Below are positions 47,531 through 58,984 of a stretch of 64,000 nucleotides of DNA, in pieces. The stretch covers positions 10,965,501-11,029,500 of the forward strand of contig JAYKKT010000079.1 of the NCBI GenBank assembly GCA_036023115.1, given 5' to 3'. Both the position numbers and the translations under genes were made by a program. The first letter of the stretch is position 1. Each line of letters opens with the position of its first letter. The notes below the pieces were generated by a model. It did no database searches and was not told the origin of the DNA. It saw only the letters and a program-made list of their open reading frames with translations. The stretch is from Brasenia schreberi. Its lineage: Eukaryota > Streptophyta > Magnoliopsida > Nymphaeales > Cabombaceae.

Positions 47531-47607
47531 GGACTCTATGGAAATAAAGAATCCATGTAGCCAATCCTATGTAGTATGGGAAAATGATTAGTTATTGTTA
47601 TTATTAA
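47531..47607 (+). mobile_element. RTE LINE 3'-end scrap
   Basis: GGACTCTATGGAAATAAAG through ATCCATGTAGCCAATCC and GTAGTATGGGAAAATGATTAG follows the last 60 bp of the LINE family with few changes. It ends in a TTATTGTTATTATT tail. It is an extremely 5'-truncated insertion. No clear target duplication was seen. Confidence 0.85.
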
Positions 47608-47639
47608 GTTGAAGAAATTAGCCAAATTTAACTTATTGT

Positions 47640-47832
47640 CTGAGTTTTGGAAAAATATTTTTAGTATGTGTGAAGCTTGTATGCAAGAAAAAGTGATAAA
47701 AAACTCTTTTCTAAAGAAATAATTAGGAGAACAACCTTATTATAAATCTTTCACACAAATATATGTCGATCTTTCAGAGTGAGGTCTTATTATGGAAAGA
47801 TTTATTTTATAACCTTTCTTGATGATTATTCA

Positions 47833-47870
<38 letters not shown>

Positions 47871-48952
47871 TATTACATAACTCCGACATACTAGATATAT
47901 TTAAAGAATATAAGTAAGAAGCTGAAAATCAAGTGGTTGTATAATAAAGTCTTAAGGTTTAACCAATGTGGTGAATAAACCACAATAGAATTCTTAAAAT
48001 ACTTAAAATACTTTAGTATTTCAAAACAGAATACCAAATCGGTATAACTTAACAATATAATAGGGCTCTATTAAATATGATTAGTTCTATTTTATTAAAT
48101 GCTTCTCTACCTACGATATTTTGAAGAGAAGTAGTATATATAGCAATATACAATTAAATAGAGTACACTGTAATGTATTTCTACACCATATGAGATATGG
48201 TTTAGTATTATAAAGGTGTGGATCTATTGAACATCTAAAGATCTTAGATCAATGTAGAAATAAATTAGACAGTAAGTCCTTGAGTTGTATTTCATTTGAT
48301 ACTCAAAACGTTTCAAGGAATATATATTTTATAACAAGGATCATGATTTAATAAAAATAAGAATATTGAATTTCTAGAAGATTCTACTAATTATATCCTT
48401 GTAGTCGATGATTGATGATCTCGTAGATCTACATTTATCATCACTTGAACCTATGGATAGTGATCCAAATAACCTTCTGGTTCAAACTCAAACCTTAATT
48501 AAACATAAAAGATTTAAGATTTCTCCATACTACTTAAAGAATTATCACATATACCTTACAAAAGAAATGTGCAATTTACTAGAGTTAGATGAGTTAATTG
48601 ATAACTTGACTTATCAGTAATTTATCAGTTCATCTAAATCAACAGACTCGAAAAAAGCAATGATGAAGAAATTGAACCTATTGAAAAAATCAAGTTTGAG
48701 AATTAACCAATTTGCCAAGAAAAGAAAATAATTGATTGCACATAGATTCTTAAAAATAAGTATAAAGACGATGCAACAATCAATAAGTTTAAGACAAGAG
48801 TGGATGTAAAGGGTTTTCACAAAAATAAGAGATAGATTATATAGATACATATTCTTCTATTACGAAATTTATATTAGATTATTCTAGATATAGTTGTATT
48901 TTATGATTTAGATTTACATTAGTTATATGTAAAGATTGTCTTTTTGAATTAT
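47640..48952 (+). pseudogene. Degenerate Ty1/copia pol remnant
   Basis: Plus-strand reading in shifting frames gives, in copia order: CEACMQEKVIKNSF (integrase zinc head); IYVDLSE and FLDDYS (integrase core, family HxDLxGP and FIDDYSR); DIFKEYK-EAENQ; TPYEIW; SKRFKEYIFYNKDHDLIKI (the GYYFYxPxxxKV segment); and finally [12 protein letters not shown] (reverse transcriptase, family VKTAFLNGDLxEE). It is riddled with stops and interrupted by an AT microsatellite. It is more decayed than elements 1 and 2 and appears to be a different copia lineage. It ends abruptly at a LINE fragment. Confidence 0.7.
47835..47869. repeat. (AT)n microsatellite
   Basis: An uninterrupted AT dinucleotide run of about 17 units lies inside the degenerate copia integrase. 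Confidence 0.95.
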
Positions 48953-48955
48953 GAC

Positions 48956-49237
48956 TTAAATGAAATCATAAAACATGGTAGGCCTAATTGCTGTTCTATA
49001 ATAATTACCTTTTAACTTTAATGGTATCTTCTTATCACAAAGAATACCTGATGCTCCTCTCCATTTTAACCAACCAACATTAATTCTATGCGTAACATCT
49101 CCATCAATTCTTCCATCACTCTGAAAAAGTGACCCTAGGTATTTAAAACTTTCCTTTTGGGGATGCAATGTGTGCCAATTTTAATTTCTATGTCCTCTTA
49201 GGTAACCAAATGATCAAACTTACATTCCATACATTCC
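48956..49237 (-). mobile_element. Internal RTE LINE fragment (reverse transcriptase thumb region)
   Basis: The minus strand reads [40 protein letters not shown] and [20 protein letters not shown], matching copy 1 at about 13805-14080 with few differences. Neither the 3' tail nor the 5' end of the family is present, so this is not a standard LINE insertion. Its left side joins the copia remnant directly at the VFLNYDLNE motif. It was probably placed by deletion or rearrangement. Confidence 0.9.
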
Positions 49238-50634
49238 TATGAAAAATTTAAGTTTCATAAAATATTTATAATTGGTGATGAATTAAGTTTTTTGATGGTG
49301 ATTAAGAGCTAGTTATGTTTACTATTTCCTGTCTAAATTTATTTATGTTCATAAAATGTACTGAAATGATATTTAGTTTACTTTTTTAGCACAGTTAGAT
49401 GCCAGTTTACCACTAAATCAGCTTAAACAAAACTTAAGCGCAAACAGTTTTGGCTGCTTAAGTGGCGGTAAATGCAACATAGATCTCCGTAGCTCTGTTT
49501 TTGCGAAACTGACTAATCCAACACCCGATGGTTGCAAGTTCCACAATGTAATACCGCTACATGCAACGTAAATAAATGGAACCAAGAGCCATGAATGATT
49601 TCACTGCTTCTCGCATAATGGAGCCCACCAACATATTTGAAAACTTAAAAGTTAAAACATGTAAGATGCGCCACATAATCCAGTGTGACAGCAGTGACGA
49701 TTTGAATTTCTTTTTAAGTAAAATTAGCATTACCATCCCGACCGAGTTCCTGTCTATGAGAATGTATATGATATTGTTCTAAAGACGCTAGTTGAAGGGA
49801 ATCATGAAGTGAGACCCATGAATGTCTCACAAAGGGCAGGGACCATCGCCACCAGTTACTGCCCTTGATGGTGCGCCCAATCAGAAGTTGGTCACGACAT
49901 CTATGCTTTCCAATTGTTAATGGATGTGATTGTCCAAAAACCTAAAAATCAAATTCCCAATATGCAAACAGCCTAATCTCTGGAGCAAAATCATAATAAA
50001 GCAGACAAGGTAGCAGTCTATAACTCATTTTATCATGACACTTCACATATCCTTGGGTATGCATATGGAGAAGGACTGCGCTACCACAAAATGGTGGGAA
50101 TGTCATACATTAGCCAAAACATGATATGTTAGGGGTATCATACGAGGGATATAACAGGCAAAGGCCTGGTATCAATGCAAAGACATTCCTAAAAAAATGT
50201 CTTGTGGAATGTAAAGGCTAACTTAAAATAAAGAAGCAGATGGCGTGCCTCTGTGTTTACGTATGTCTGTGCGCATGTGTGTGTGAGAGAGAGAGATTAC
50301 TTGAATATTTAGACGTAAGATTACATGAAGGCTGATACTCCGCCCATCCTCCCATAAAGTCACAAAAGTAGTTGGTGAAGATAGTCATCTGGATTTTGTC
50401 CTCTTTACGAGCAAAACCAGGCTTTGGTAACAAAATATTTTGGTTGCACCATCAACAAAATCCTTAAACTGCTGAGTTGCGTTAAGGATCACCCCAACGC
50501 TGATCTCTAGCAGAAGAAACCCACAGATAACACCACCTTGGAACATATTCCCAACCATGTCTAACAAATGTTAGATCCTAACATCTCTGCTATGCAAGAT
50601 CCTTATCAATTACCACAACATCAAAGGTTTTGTC
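49238..50634. other. Intergenic, no gene recognised
   Basis: Short open frames (49576-49782 and 50385-50567) have no family resemblance. Composition is slightly less AT-rich around 49780-50340, but no exon structure is apparent. Confidence 0.45.
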
Positions 50635-53600
50635 CAGTGTTATGTGTATCGTATGATGTGTGATACATATTGTATCATAGAATGCCACGATATGATACAA
50701 GGGTATGTATCATAGAAATGAGTATCATGCGATACGGCACCGTATCACACGATATGACACGTATCGCCTACGACCAGGGATCCTTTAAAAGGTCCCTCAA
50801 CGAACAGAAACCCACAGTTTTGCGGGTTTCTGGCCTCTGTTTGCCTCTCTTCACTGCTCCCCAACGCATCCTCCGATGGCTCTCACCCTCCTTGGTGTTC
50901 AAGGCACGACAAAAAGTATTCTACGACGTCTGTGTAAGGCTCTCAAATCATATTATGGTATAAATTTTATGTTTTTTAGAAAAATTTTCTTTGTATTTGT
51001 TGTTTTTTTGTGTTATTTGTATTTTTTTTTTAATGACGAAATATGAAGTTACGAAGTGTATGGATATGATTTTTATTGCATTCGTGAAGTGGGAGACACT
51101 TTATTTGGGTGTTAAGTGAAGATTAGGGATTTATGAAGTGTTTTTATCTTCAGGTTTTTTTTTTTAATTCAAGTGCTCAATTGAGATGGCAAGAAAGGGT
51201 GCGAGGGATTCTCAATCTAGGTCTGATGATCCAGCATGGTAGTGGGGTACAACAATTGAGAGAAACATATTGAAGATCAAATGTTTGTTTTGTAAGAAGG
51301 TGGTTAGTGGTAGAATTTCACGATTGAAATACCACCTAGCAGAGAGTAGAAAAGAAGTTGCTTCCTCCACGAGCTGAGTTAGAAAATTACGAAAAGCCAT
51401 TAAATGACAATGTTTGAGGTTGGTAATAGTAGTTCTCGACCATCAACTAGAGAAAAAGGGTCGTCGAAGATTTTGCAAGTAGAAGTGGTAAAAGACGAAG
51501 GAGTAGAGGAAGAACTTTTTCTAGCATACATTCATTTTTTCTTCTTAGCACTACACTTTGTGCTCAACCTAGAATTCGTGTTGTTATAGTTTTAGAATAA
51601 CTTCATGAGCAGGTAGATCTTGTAGTGGGCAGATGGTTTTACGATACATGCATTCTATTTAATAGAATGCAAATAGTTTTCATTTTCAAGCAAAGACAGA
51701 TGCAATTGGTAATATTGGTCCAAGATACAAGATGTCATCTTATCAGAACTTAAGAGAAAAGTTATTAGATAAGACTGTCCTTGAAGTGCAAGAATATTGT
51801 TCGACTTTGAGAGAGTCATGAAAAGAGACGGGATTTACTATCATAGCAGACGAATGAACAAATAGGCGATTCAGGACTTTGTTAAACTTTCTCATATATT
51901 ATCCTAAAAGACTTATGTTTTTAAGATCTCTAGACATGTCAACTGCAGAGATCACAGGCAAGAGTTTGATAAGGTGATATGTGAGGTTTGACTAGATAAT
52001 GTAGTCCAATTCATTAAGATAATATAACTAACTATAAAGCAGTTGAAAAGGAATTAACAAATACTTATAAGACTTTTTATTGGACACCATGCGCAACTCA
52101 TTATTTAGATCTCATCCTTGAGGATATTGGTGAGATAGATGAGATAAAGGTAGCAACTAAGTGTTGCCAATATATCACCAAATTTATCTACAACCATACC
52201 TTTATATTGTGTATGATTAGGAGATATATAGATAGTGTAGAGCTTCTTCGTATAACTACAACTTGGTTTGTAACTAATTTCTTATTTGTATAAAGCATTG
52301 TGAGACAAAAACAAGTCTTAAAGAGAATGTTCTCCTTAGATAAGTGGCAATAATTTGCAGAGTTGGCTTAAAATAGAAGAAACATAAAGTTAAATGAAAT
52401 TCCAGAGACAGTTTTCATGAGTATATTTTGGAATGCATGTGCTAGACTATTGAGGATTACATGTCCTTTAGTGAAGGTTTTGAGATTAACTAATAGCGAG
52501 AAGAAACCATCTATGATTTATCTTTATGAAGCCATGGATAGGACAAAAGAAGTCATTACAAGTAATTTCAATGGAAGAAAGAGAGATTATGTGTCCGTGT
52601 GAAACATTATAGATACTAAATGAAACAGACAATTACATCAACCTATTCATGCAACAGCATATTACCTAAACCCAACATTCAGGTATATAGCAAGCTTTAA
52701 AAAGAACAGTGAGGCTAATTGAGGCATCATTGATTGTATAGACGGATTAGTCTCTAATGACAATATAGAAAATAATATACATTGAGAGAAAAAGATCTAT
52801 AATAATGCTCTTCGCTTCATGGGTATGCGCCTAGGTAAACTGTTTATTTTCATATTTAAGTTTTTTAAATCTTATATTTATTGTGGATTAAGTTCCTAAT
52901 GTTTGTCTTTTTCTATGGATGTTTGGTGGGATAGGTTTGAAAGTGATTGCCCAAATCTTAGAGATTTCGCAGTACGAGTTATGAGTCAAACCTGTAGTGC
53001 AACGGGTTGTGAAAGGAATTGGAGTGTCTTTGCACACATCCACACAAAAAAGCGCAACAGGTTCGAACATAAGCGGCTCAATGACTTAGTTTTCATCTGT
53101 TGTAACATGCGACTTCGACAAAGGTAATCTTCTATTAATTACTACTTAAAGATTCAATTCAATATTTTGTTTGACTTTAATTGTTAATGTTATTTACTAA
53201 TTACTTATCTTTCTTTTTGGTAGAATTAAAAAAGTTAAATAGAGAAGAAGCCAATTTTATCTAATGATAATTTTGATATATTAGAGGAGTCAATTATGGA
53301 AGATAATGAAGAAAATGTACTCATAATCGAAGAAGACATTGCATGGATTAATTTGGAAGGAGCGTAACAACATCATCAAGGAGATAAAGATTTTGATTTT
53401 GAAGTAGAAGGTAGTGAGGATCTTCAAGAAAAAATGAAGATTATTTAGTTGATATCCTGATTACAATATGTAAATATAAATATATTTCATTTTTTTCTTT
53501 AAAATATGTAATTCTTTTTTAATTGTTGAATGGTGAATGATGAATATATACTAAACTTTGTATTATATGAATTCTTTGCAATTATCGTATTTTTTCCTGT

Positions 53601-53715
53601 TTTTTATGATTTTTTGAATTTTTATTGATTTTTTAGTATTAAATTATGATACACTATGATACGATACATATCATATCGTGAACCAAAATAATACATGATA
53701 CGATACGCATCAAAC
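50635..53715 (+). mobile_element. hAT-superfamily DNA transposon 1, decayed
   Basis: The left end begins near CAGTGTTATGTGTATCG (50635-50651). The right end, read from the minus strand, is GTTTGATGCGTATCGTATC (53715 backwards). The two form an imperfect terminal inverted repeat around a common GTATCGTAT core. Both ends are crowded with GATAC/GTATC words (50640-50770 and 53648-53710). Between them lies a plus-strand transposase pseudogene. The 8-bp target duplication expected for hAT was not found, perhaps because the right end abuts the truncated copia LTR at 53720. Confidence 0.75.
51186..53367 (+). pseudogene. BED zinc finger / DUF659 / hATC transposase pseudogene (hAT 1)
   Basis: The start MARKGARDSQSRSDDPAW is followed by a stop, then KIKCLFCKKVVSGRISRLKY and H: a BED finger with Cys-x2-Cys and the following His. 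Next come the DUF659-like piece FQAKTDAIGNIGPRYKMSS (51670-51740) and fragments of the catalytic core with many stops. Near the end, WWDRFESDCPNLRDFAVRVM, then ATGCERNWSVFAHIHTKKRN and RLNDLVFICCNMRLRQR, make up the hATC dimerisation domain. A GT-AG intron (53129 to about 53224) probably leads to an acidic tail (ILEESIMEDNEENVLIIEED) ending at 53367. More than fifteen breaks make it non-functional. Confidence 0.85.
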
Positions 53716-53719
53716 AAAA

Positions 53720-54000
53720 TAGCTGAGAAGATGGTGGAGGTGCGGTTTGTGTCTATGTAGTCGCTGCCCTCAAATCTCTTTCTTCCTTGTTGTAATTATA
53801 AGTCGGTTAGTAGGGTTTGAACCCTTAAATATCAGCTTTACAATGATGCTCTAAATTACAAGAATACCATTAATGAGGCTTATTTAAAACTAAATTTAAA
53901 AGCAAAATAAAGAAATACATAATGTAGAGGATAAATAACAATGAACAAGATGAATGTGTTATCTCCTCATATCTCTTCTATCTAGCTGAATGCTTTAACA
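53720..54000 (-). repeat. 3' LTR of copia element 2, outer end missing
   Basis: The sequence aligns base for base with 58704-58984. By eye there are about 29 differences in about 280 bp, mostly transitions, so the insertion is old. The first about 45 bp of the 5' LTR on the plus strand (TGTGCAAACTGAAATATATC onward) have no counterpart here. Instead the hAT 1 right terminus sits at 53700-53719. The element has therefore lost its downstream LTR end. Confidence 0.88.
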
Positions 54001-54011
54001 CTCCCCCTCAA
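54001..54011 (-). other. Polypurine tract of copia element 2
   Basis: CTCCCCCTCAA on the plus strand reads TTGAGGGGGAG on the coding strand, directly before the 3' LTR start TGTTAAAGC. It is the priming site for plus-strand DNA synthesis. The same tract occurs at 10102 in element 1. Confidence 0.88.
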
Positions 54012-54649
54012 GTTGGGTGAAAGATGGATGTTACACCCAACTTGCTACATAATCTCATCAAAAGGTTTCTGTTAAGTGCTTTAGTAAGAATATCAGCACA
54101 CTGACTTCCTGACCTCACATGTTCTAATTGAAATTCCTTAGTGTGTATGTTGTCTCGTATAAAGTGGTAATCAATTTCAATATGATTTGTCTTTTCATGA
54201 TAGACTGGATTAGAAGCTATCTGTATTGTTGTTTTACTGTCACAAAATATAGGAACAGGTTCATCTAAATGTAGGCCTATCTCTGTCAGTAAAGAACGCA
54301 ACCATTTTCCTTCACATATGCCTGATACAATTGCTCTATATTCAGCTTCTGTCGTTGATCTTGCTATCACTGATTATTTCTTACTTTTTCATAAAACTAT
54401 ATTACCTCTAACAAGGGTTATATATCCTGTAGTTGACTTTCTATCATCTGTAGAACATGTCCAATCAGCATTTGTATAAACATCAATATTGGTGTGACCA
54501 TTATTTTTATATAGAACTCCTTGTCCAGGTGTAGCCTTTAAGTATCTTAGTATATGAAAGACAACATCCATATGAGATTTTAATGGTGATTGCATGAATC
54601 TACTAACAATACTTACTGCATATGCAATATCTGGACATGTGATGGTCAA
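54008..54649 (-). pseudogene. Copia RT C-terminal part and RNase H (element 2)
   Basis: The frame at 54389-54649 reads TCPDIAYAVSIVSRFMQSPL, then HILRYLKATPGQGVLYK and DWTCSTDDRKSTTGY, the connection after reverse transcriptase and the first RNase H Asp. The frame at 54008-54370 reads ARSTTEAEYRAI, CEGKWLRSLL, IFCDSKTTIQIASNPVYHEK and HIEIDYHFIRDNI, then QCADILTKAL. This is a complete RNase H end. A single frameshift and stop lie between the two frames, near 54371-54389. Confidence 0.92.
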
Positions 54650-55695
54650 ATATATAAGTTAAGTTTATGATTAACATCCATGGGAGTATATATTGGCTTG
54701 TAATTTTCCAATTTAACCTCCTGTAGTAGGTCCAATGTATATTTTCTTTGATTCAAAAAAATATTAGTGTCTGAATAAGCCACTTCAATACCCAGAAAAT
54801 AATGTAATATTACCAAGTCCTTGATATCAAACAATCGATGTAGACCCTATTTCAATTTGTGAATTTCTTCAATATCATCTTCTGTCACAATAATATCATC
54901 AACATATACTAATAATACTGTCAGTTTCTCCCCCTTTTTAAAAAATAACATGTGATCACTCACACTCTTCTGATATCCAAGATTGATGATGCTTTTACTG
55001 AATTTTTCAAACTATGCTCTAGGAGACTGCTTTAGTTCATAAATTGCCTTGTTTAACCTGCATACCTTATTAGTAGAATTTGCATATCCGGGTGGTAGTT
55101 CCATATATACTTCTTCTTTGAGTTCTCCCTATAAAAATATATTTTTTACATCAAGCTGCCACATGGTCCAATTCTTTTGGGCTGCAATGCTAATAATAAC
55201 TCGTATAGATGTGAGTTTTGCTACAGGTACAAATGTTTCTTCATAATCAATTTCATATGTCTGACTATAGCCACGAGCCACTAATCTTGCTTTATATCTC
55301 TCTAACGATCCATCAGCTTTAAATTTTACAGTATACACCCATTTACAACTTACTGCTTTTCTTCTTGGTGGTAATTTGCTGACTTCCCATGTCTGATTTT
55401 TTTCAAGTGCCTGAAGTTCAGATTTCATAGCTTCAACCCAATGTTTTTGTTGAGAGGCTTCATAAAAAATCTTTGGAATTGAATATAATTCAGCCTTTAA
55501 CACAAAATTTTGATAACCGGAAGATAGTTTATCATAAGAAATGAATTGTGAAATTGGATACTTACCACATAGTCTTTTCCCTTTTCTGTGAGCTATGGGA
55601 ACATTCAAATCGTCTGCTTCAAATGGAATTGAATATGAGGTAGGTACTCCCCCTTGGTTCATGGTGTTTGTAGGATTGGGCATAATTATATTCAT
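54646..55695 (-). pseudogene. Copia reverse transcriptase (element 2)
   Basis: The frame at 55129-55695 reads YPISQFISYDKLSSGYQNF, HWVEAMKSELQALEKNQTWE, CKWVYTVKFKADGSLERYKA, RLVARGYSQTYEIDYEETFV and WQLDVKNIFL. The part down to 54840 is broken into small frames but keeps the catalytic YVDD box, TATGTTGATGAT on the coding strand (54895-54906). The frame 54646-54834 (FDIKDLVILHYFLGIEVAYS) ends the domain. Element 1 lacks everything from just after the VKN-FLQGDL motif to RNase H. Confidence 0.92.
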
Positions 55696-55731
55696 TTTTC
55701 CCTTTTTTATACACTTAGTCTCCTTTTCTTC

Positions 55732-56680
55732 CTATTGTTGATCATCTTCTTTAACAGTATAATCTCCATCTGTCTCATCACCAGTAATATTGATATTTTC
55801 AAAGAAGGTTACATCCATGGAAATGTATTTCCTATGTGAATTGGTGTCATAACAAACATATCCCTTTTTTTCACCAAAATATCTAATAAAGACACATTTG
55901 ACAACTCTTTGATCAAGTTTGTCCCTAAATTGATTGTGAATATGAACATAGCATACACATCCAAACACTCTAGGAATAAGATGAAATGGATTAACATTAG
56001 GTTTGACCATGTGAAACGGAGATTTTCCACCCAATAAGTATTACATCTGGCTAAAAATATTTTGGGACTTTATGTTCAAGTAAGAGAGTTCGCGCAATTT
56101 CTAAAATATGTCTGTTTTTTGTTTCAGCAACTCCATTTTGTTGAGGGGTGTACACACAAGAAGTTTAATGAAGAATCTCATGACTTTGAAGATATGATTC
56201 CAAAGCAGAATTATAAAATTCACCACTATTATTAGATCAAAGGATTTTAATTGTGTATCCAAACTGAGTCTTAATTAGATTGTGAACCATAGGGAAAATA
56301 GATGGTATTTCTGTCTTTGACTTCATAAGGTAAACAAATGTGAGCCTGGAATAGTCATCAATGAAAGTAACAAAGTACTTAAAATTGCCTAAAGAAGGTG
56401 TCAAACATGAACCCCATACATCAGAATGTATTAACTCAAATGAAACTGATGACTTAGAGTTACTACTAGGAAATGAGGCTCTATGGTGTTTAGCTCTCTG
56501 ACATACATCACATTGAATAACCATGTCTTTTGGAATTACAAAAGGATCAAACTCATGAATCTTAGACACAGGCAGATGTCCTAATCTACTATGCCAATGT
56601 CCTATTTCTTTTTCTCCTGGAGTAGCTACTAATGCTCTTCTCTGTATTATAGGATGTGGTCAGGGGGTAGATATAGCCCA
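55732..56680 (-). pseudogene. Copia integrase region (element 2)
   Basis: The zinc head begins upstream near 56560-56640 (GHWHSRLGHL-like reading, with CDVCQRAKHHRASFP at 56500). The catalytic core has ELIHSDVWGSCLTPSL, YFVTFIDDYSRLTFVYLMKS and MVHNLIKTQFGYTIKIL. The C-terminal part (55732-56034) has HLIPRVFGCVCYVHI, KCVFIRYFGEKKGYVCYD and SMDVTFFENINI. The SDNGGEF and QQNGVAERKNR segments between 56040 and 56237 are broken by frameshifts. Confidence 0.9.
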
Positions 56681-56722
56681 TTTTTCAATTCACCACGTCT
56701 AAAGATTCTTCCCGTCCTCATA

Positions 56723-56980
56723 TCAACACACAGCTAGATGGAGAAAAAGATAATTCATGTCTCTAACCAAAGAGCTTACGGAAAGTAAATTTACTAGAAA
56801 TTTGAGAATGTATATCACTGAATTAAGTTTAAAGTTCTTTCCTTCAATTTCTCCATTTCCTTCCACTGGAATTAAAGAACCATTGGCCATCTTTACATAT
56901 TGAGGTGTAGGAGTAACTTTATATTCTTTAAAACCATATTTATCTCCTACCATATGATCTATAGCCCCTAAGTCAATCAC
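56723..56980 (-). pseudogene. Copia aspartic protease (element 2)
   Basis: The frame reads MIDLGAIDHMVGDKYGFKEY, the position of the copia protease box, usually W-IDSGATDHM. The catalytic Asp-Ser-Gly is Asp-Leu-Gly here. VKMANGSLIPVEGNGEIEG and LNSVIYILKFLVNLLSVSSL follow as expected for the family. Confidence 0.88.
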
Positions 56981-57138
56981 CTAATAAATTGAATATACAG
57001 AATTTTTTCCAAAAAAATTACCACTAATACTATAGGAAGTGGACTAGATCATTTCAGACTTTGAAGATGATGTTGAAAGATGATCACGAAGTCGACTTTT
57101 TATCTCTGTAAGTTGTTTTTTCAATTCAGTCATTTCAT

Positions 57139-58068
57139 CTATAGGATTTGGTTCTGCCTTTTATTTTCAAATGTAGCAGCCACATGACTACCATAATTTT
57201 TATACTCTAAAGGTTTTCCAATAATTTCCCAGCAATGTTCTTTTATATGTCTTCTTTTCCCACAATGCATACATTGGAGCTTATTTCTACCATCATAATT
57301 CTGAGATCTTCCTCTTTCATGGCTTTTGCCTGAATCTCTACCTCTCTGATAACTCATATTGCCTCTACCCACAAATGCAGATTTTTCAGTTTGGGTATGT
57401 TCTCCTTTTTACAAGCTTTTTCTGTCTTCTTCTCTTAGTAAGAGTGAGTATACCATCTCCAGTGATGACAAATCTTCTTTACTGAGAATATTCAGCTTGA
57501 TTGAGTCATATTTTGGTGAGACTCCCCAAAGTAAATCAAACACTTTCCGAATTTCACTTTTTGTTGTTCTTTCTTTCACATAATGGCTGCATTTATTCTC
57601 CACAAAGTATCTCTGTTAATTCTATAATTCTCTTAATTCTCCATAATACTCACTAAGTGATTTAGTACATTGTCGACACCTCCTTATTTTCTCAATAATC
57701 TCATATTCTTTTGTTATATTACTTTGTCTTGAAAATGCTTCTTCAACTGCTCCCTAAATCTCTGTAACAGATTCTAAATACATGAATGTTTTACTGATAG
57801 ACTGATTCATTGATTGAAGAAGCCATGAGCTTACTAATGCATCATCTTTGGACCATCTCTCAAAATCTGTATTTTCTGCGTTGGGTTGTGGCTGGCTTGG
57901 TTTAATCATTGACAGTTTTCCACGTGCACGAAAGACTAGTTCAATTGATCTTGCCCATTCTCTGTAATTTCTGTCTTCTAAACGGATATTTGTAATTTGA
58001 AATGGCTCTAGTTTTTGTTCGTTGCTACCACTAACTGATTGTTGTTCCTCTTTCATTCTTTTCTCCAT
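57139..58068 (-). pseudogene. Copia gag with CCHC zinc knuckle (element 2)
   Basis: The chain starts MEKRMKEEQQSVSGSNEQKL at 58068, then LEDRNYREWARSIELVFRAR, WSKDDALVSSWLLQSMNQSI and FMYLESVTEI, followed by a stop at 57754. Further frames give FDLLWGVSPKYDSIKLNILS, SLEMVYSLLLREE (57409-57603) and CMHCGKRRHIKEHCW (57139-57372). The last is a CCHC knuckle with Cys-x2-Cys-x4-His-x4-Cys. The start is supported by its position just inside the leader from the primer site. Three interruptions are visible. Confidence 0.9.
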
Positions 58069-58645
58069 TGTATATATACTTGAGTATGTAAACTGATTTG
58101 TTGTTTCACTTCAATATAAGATGAAATACAATCTAGAGTTGATGTCCCATGATGTGATGCATAGTTGTTGTGTTACAAATCAAATTAAATATGCATACCT
58201 GATATAGCAGATCCTTCAATAGTCGCAATAAATTTTGCGTGTTGTTTTCGTTGTGCAAATGATTGCAGATAACTTAATATACGTAAATTCTACGTGATGT
58301 CTTCTTGATGCAAATGATTATTGCAAATACCTCAATATACGCAATAAATTTTGCATGTTGTCTTCTTGATGCAATAAGACAAATGTTTGGCCTATTACGT
58401 GCCAGGTTCTGTCTTGCCAAACAATAATGGCCAAAAAACTTTGTTTGTTACATGCCAAAAAATTTCTCCTGTCCAGTCAACGACAGACCAATGCAATATA
58501 TCAAATTCTCTGTCCAGTCAAAGATAGGCCAATATAATACCGTAATGATTTTATATCAAATTCTGCCATGTTCATCCAACGACAGGTTGTTGCACTTTAG
58601 CAGTGTCTTCCTTCAATGCAACTTTTTACCTGTAATGCGTATGCA

Positions 58646-58658
58646 GGCCCTGATACCA
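58646..58658 (-). other. Primer binding site of copia element 2
   Basis: The coding strand reads TGGTATCAGGGCC, the usual plant copia site complementary to the 3' end of initiator tRNA-Met (TGGTATCAGAGC), with one mismatch. It lies directly after the LTR end ...TTTGCACA. Confidence 0.9.
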
Positions 58659-58984
58659 TGTGCAAACTGAAATATATCAGATATACAAATAAGAAATATG
58701 ACTTAGCTGAGAAGATGATGGAGGTGTGATCTGTCTCTGTGCAGTCACCACCCTCAAATCTCTTTCTTCCTTATTGTAATTACAAGTCGGCTGATAGGGT
58801 TTGAACCTTTAAATATCAGCTTTACAATAATACTCTAAATTACAAGAATGTCATTAATGAGGCTTATTTAAAACTAACTTTAAAAACAAAATAAAGAAAG
58901 ACATAATGTAGAGGATAAATAACAATGAACAAGATAAATGTGTCGTCTTCTCATATCTCTTCTATCTGACTGAATGCTTTAACA
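58659..58984 (-). repeat. 5' LTR of copia element 2
   Basis: The LTR is 326 bp, with TG at the plus-strand left (TGTGCAAACTG) and AACA at the right (TGTTAAAGC on the coding strand). It is bounded by the primer site on one side and by AGAACCC flank on the other. It is the complete version of the truncated copy at 53720-54000. Confidence 0.92.

Larger units (their letters stand above)
53720..58984 (-). mobile_element. Ty1/copia element 2, nearly complete but inactive
   Basis: On the minus strand: 5' LTR (58984-58659), primer site (58658-58646), gag, protease, integrase, reverse transcriptase and RNase H, polypurine tract (54011-54001), 3' LTR (54000-53720). Total length is about 5.3 kb, usual for plant copia. 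Every domain is recognisable, but at least ten stops or frameshifts separate the frames. The family is shared with element 1. No target duplication can be tested because the left terminus is lost. Confidence 0.93.
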
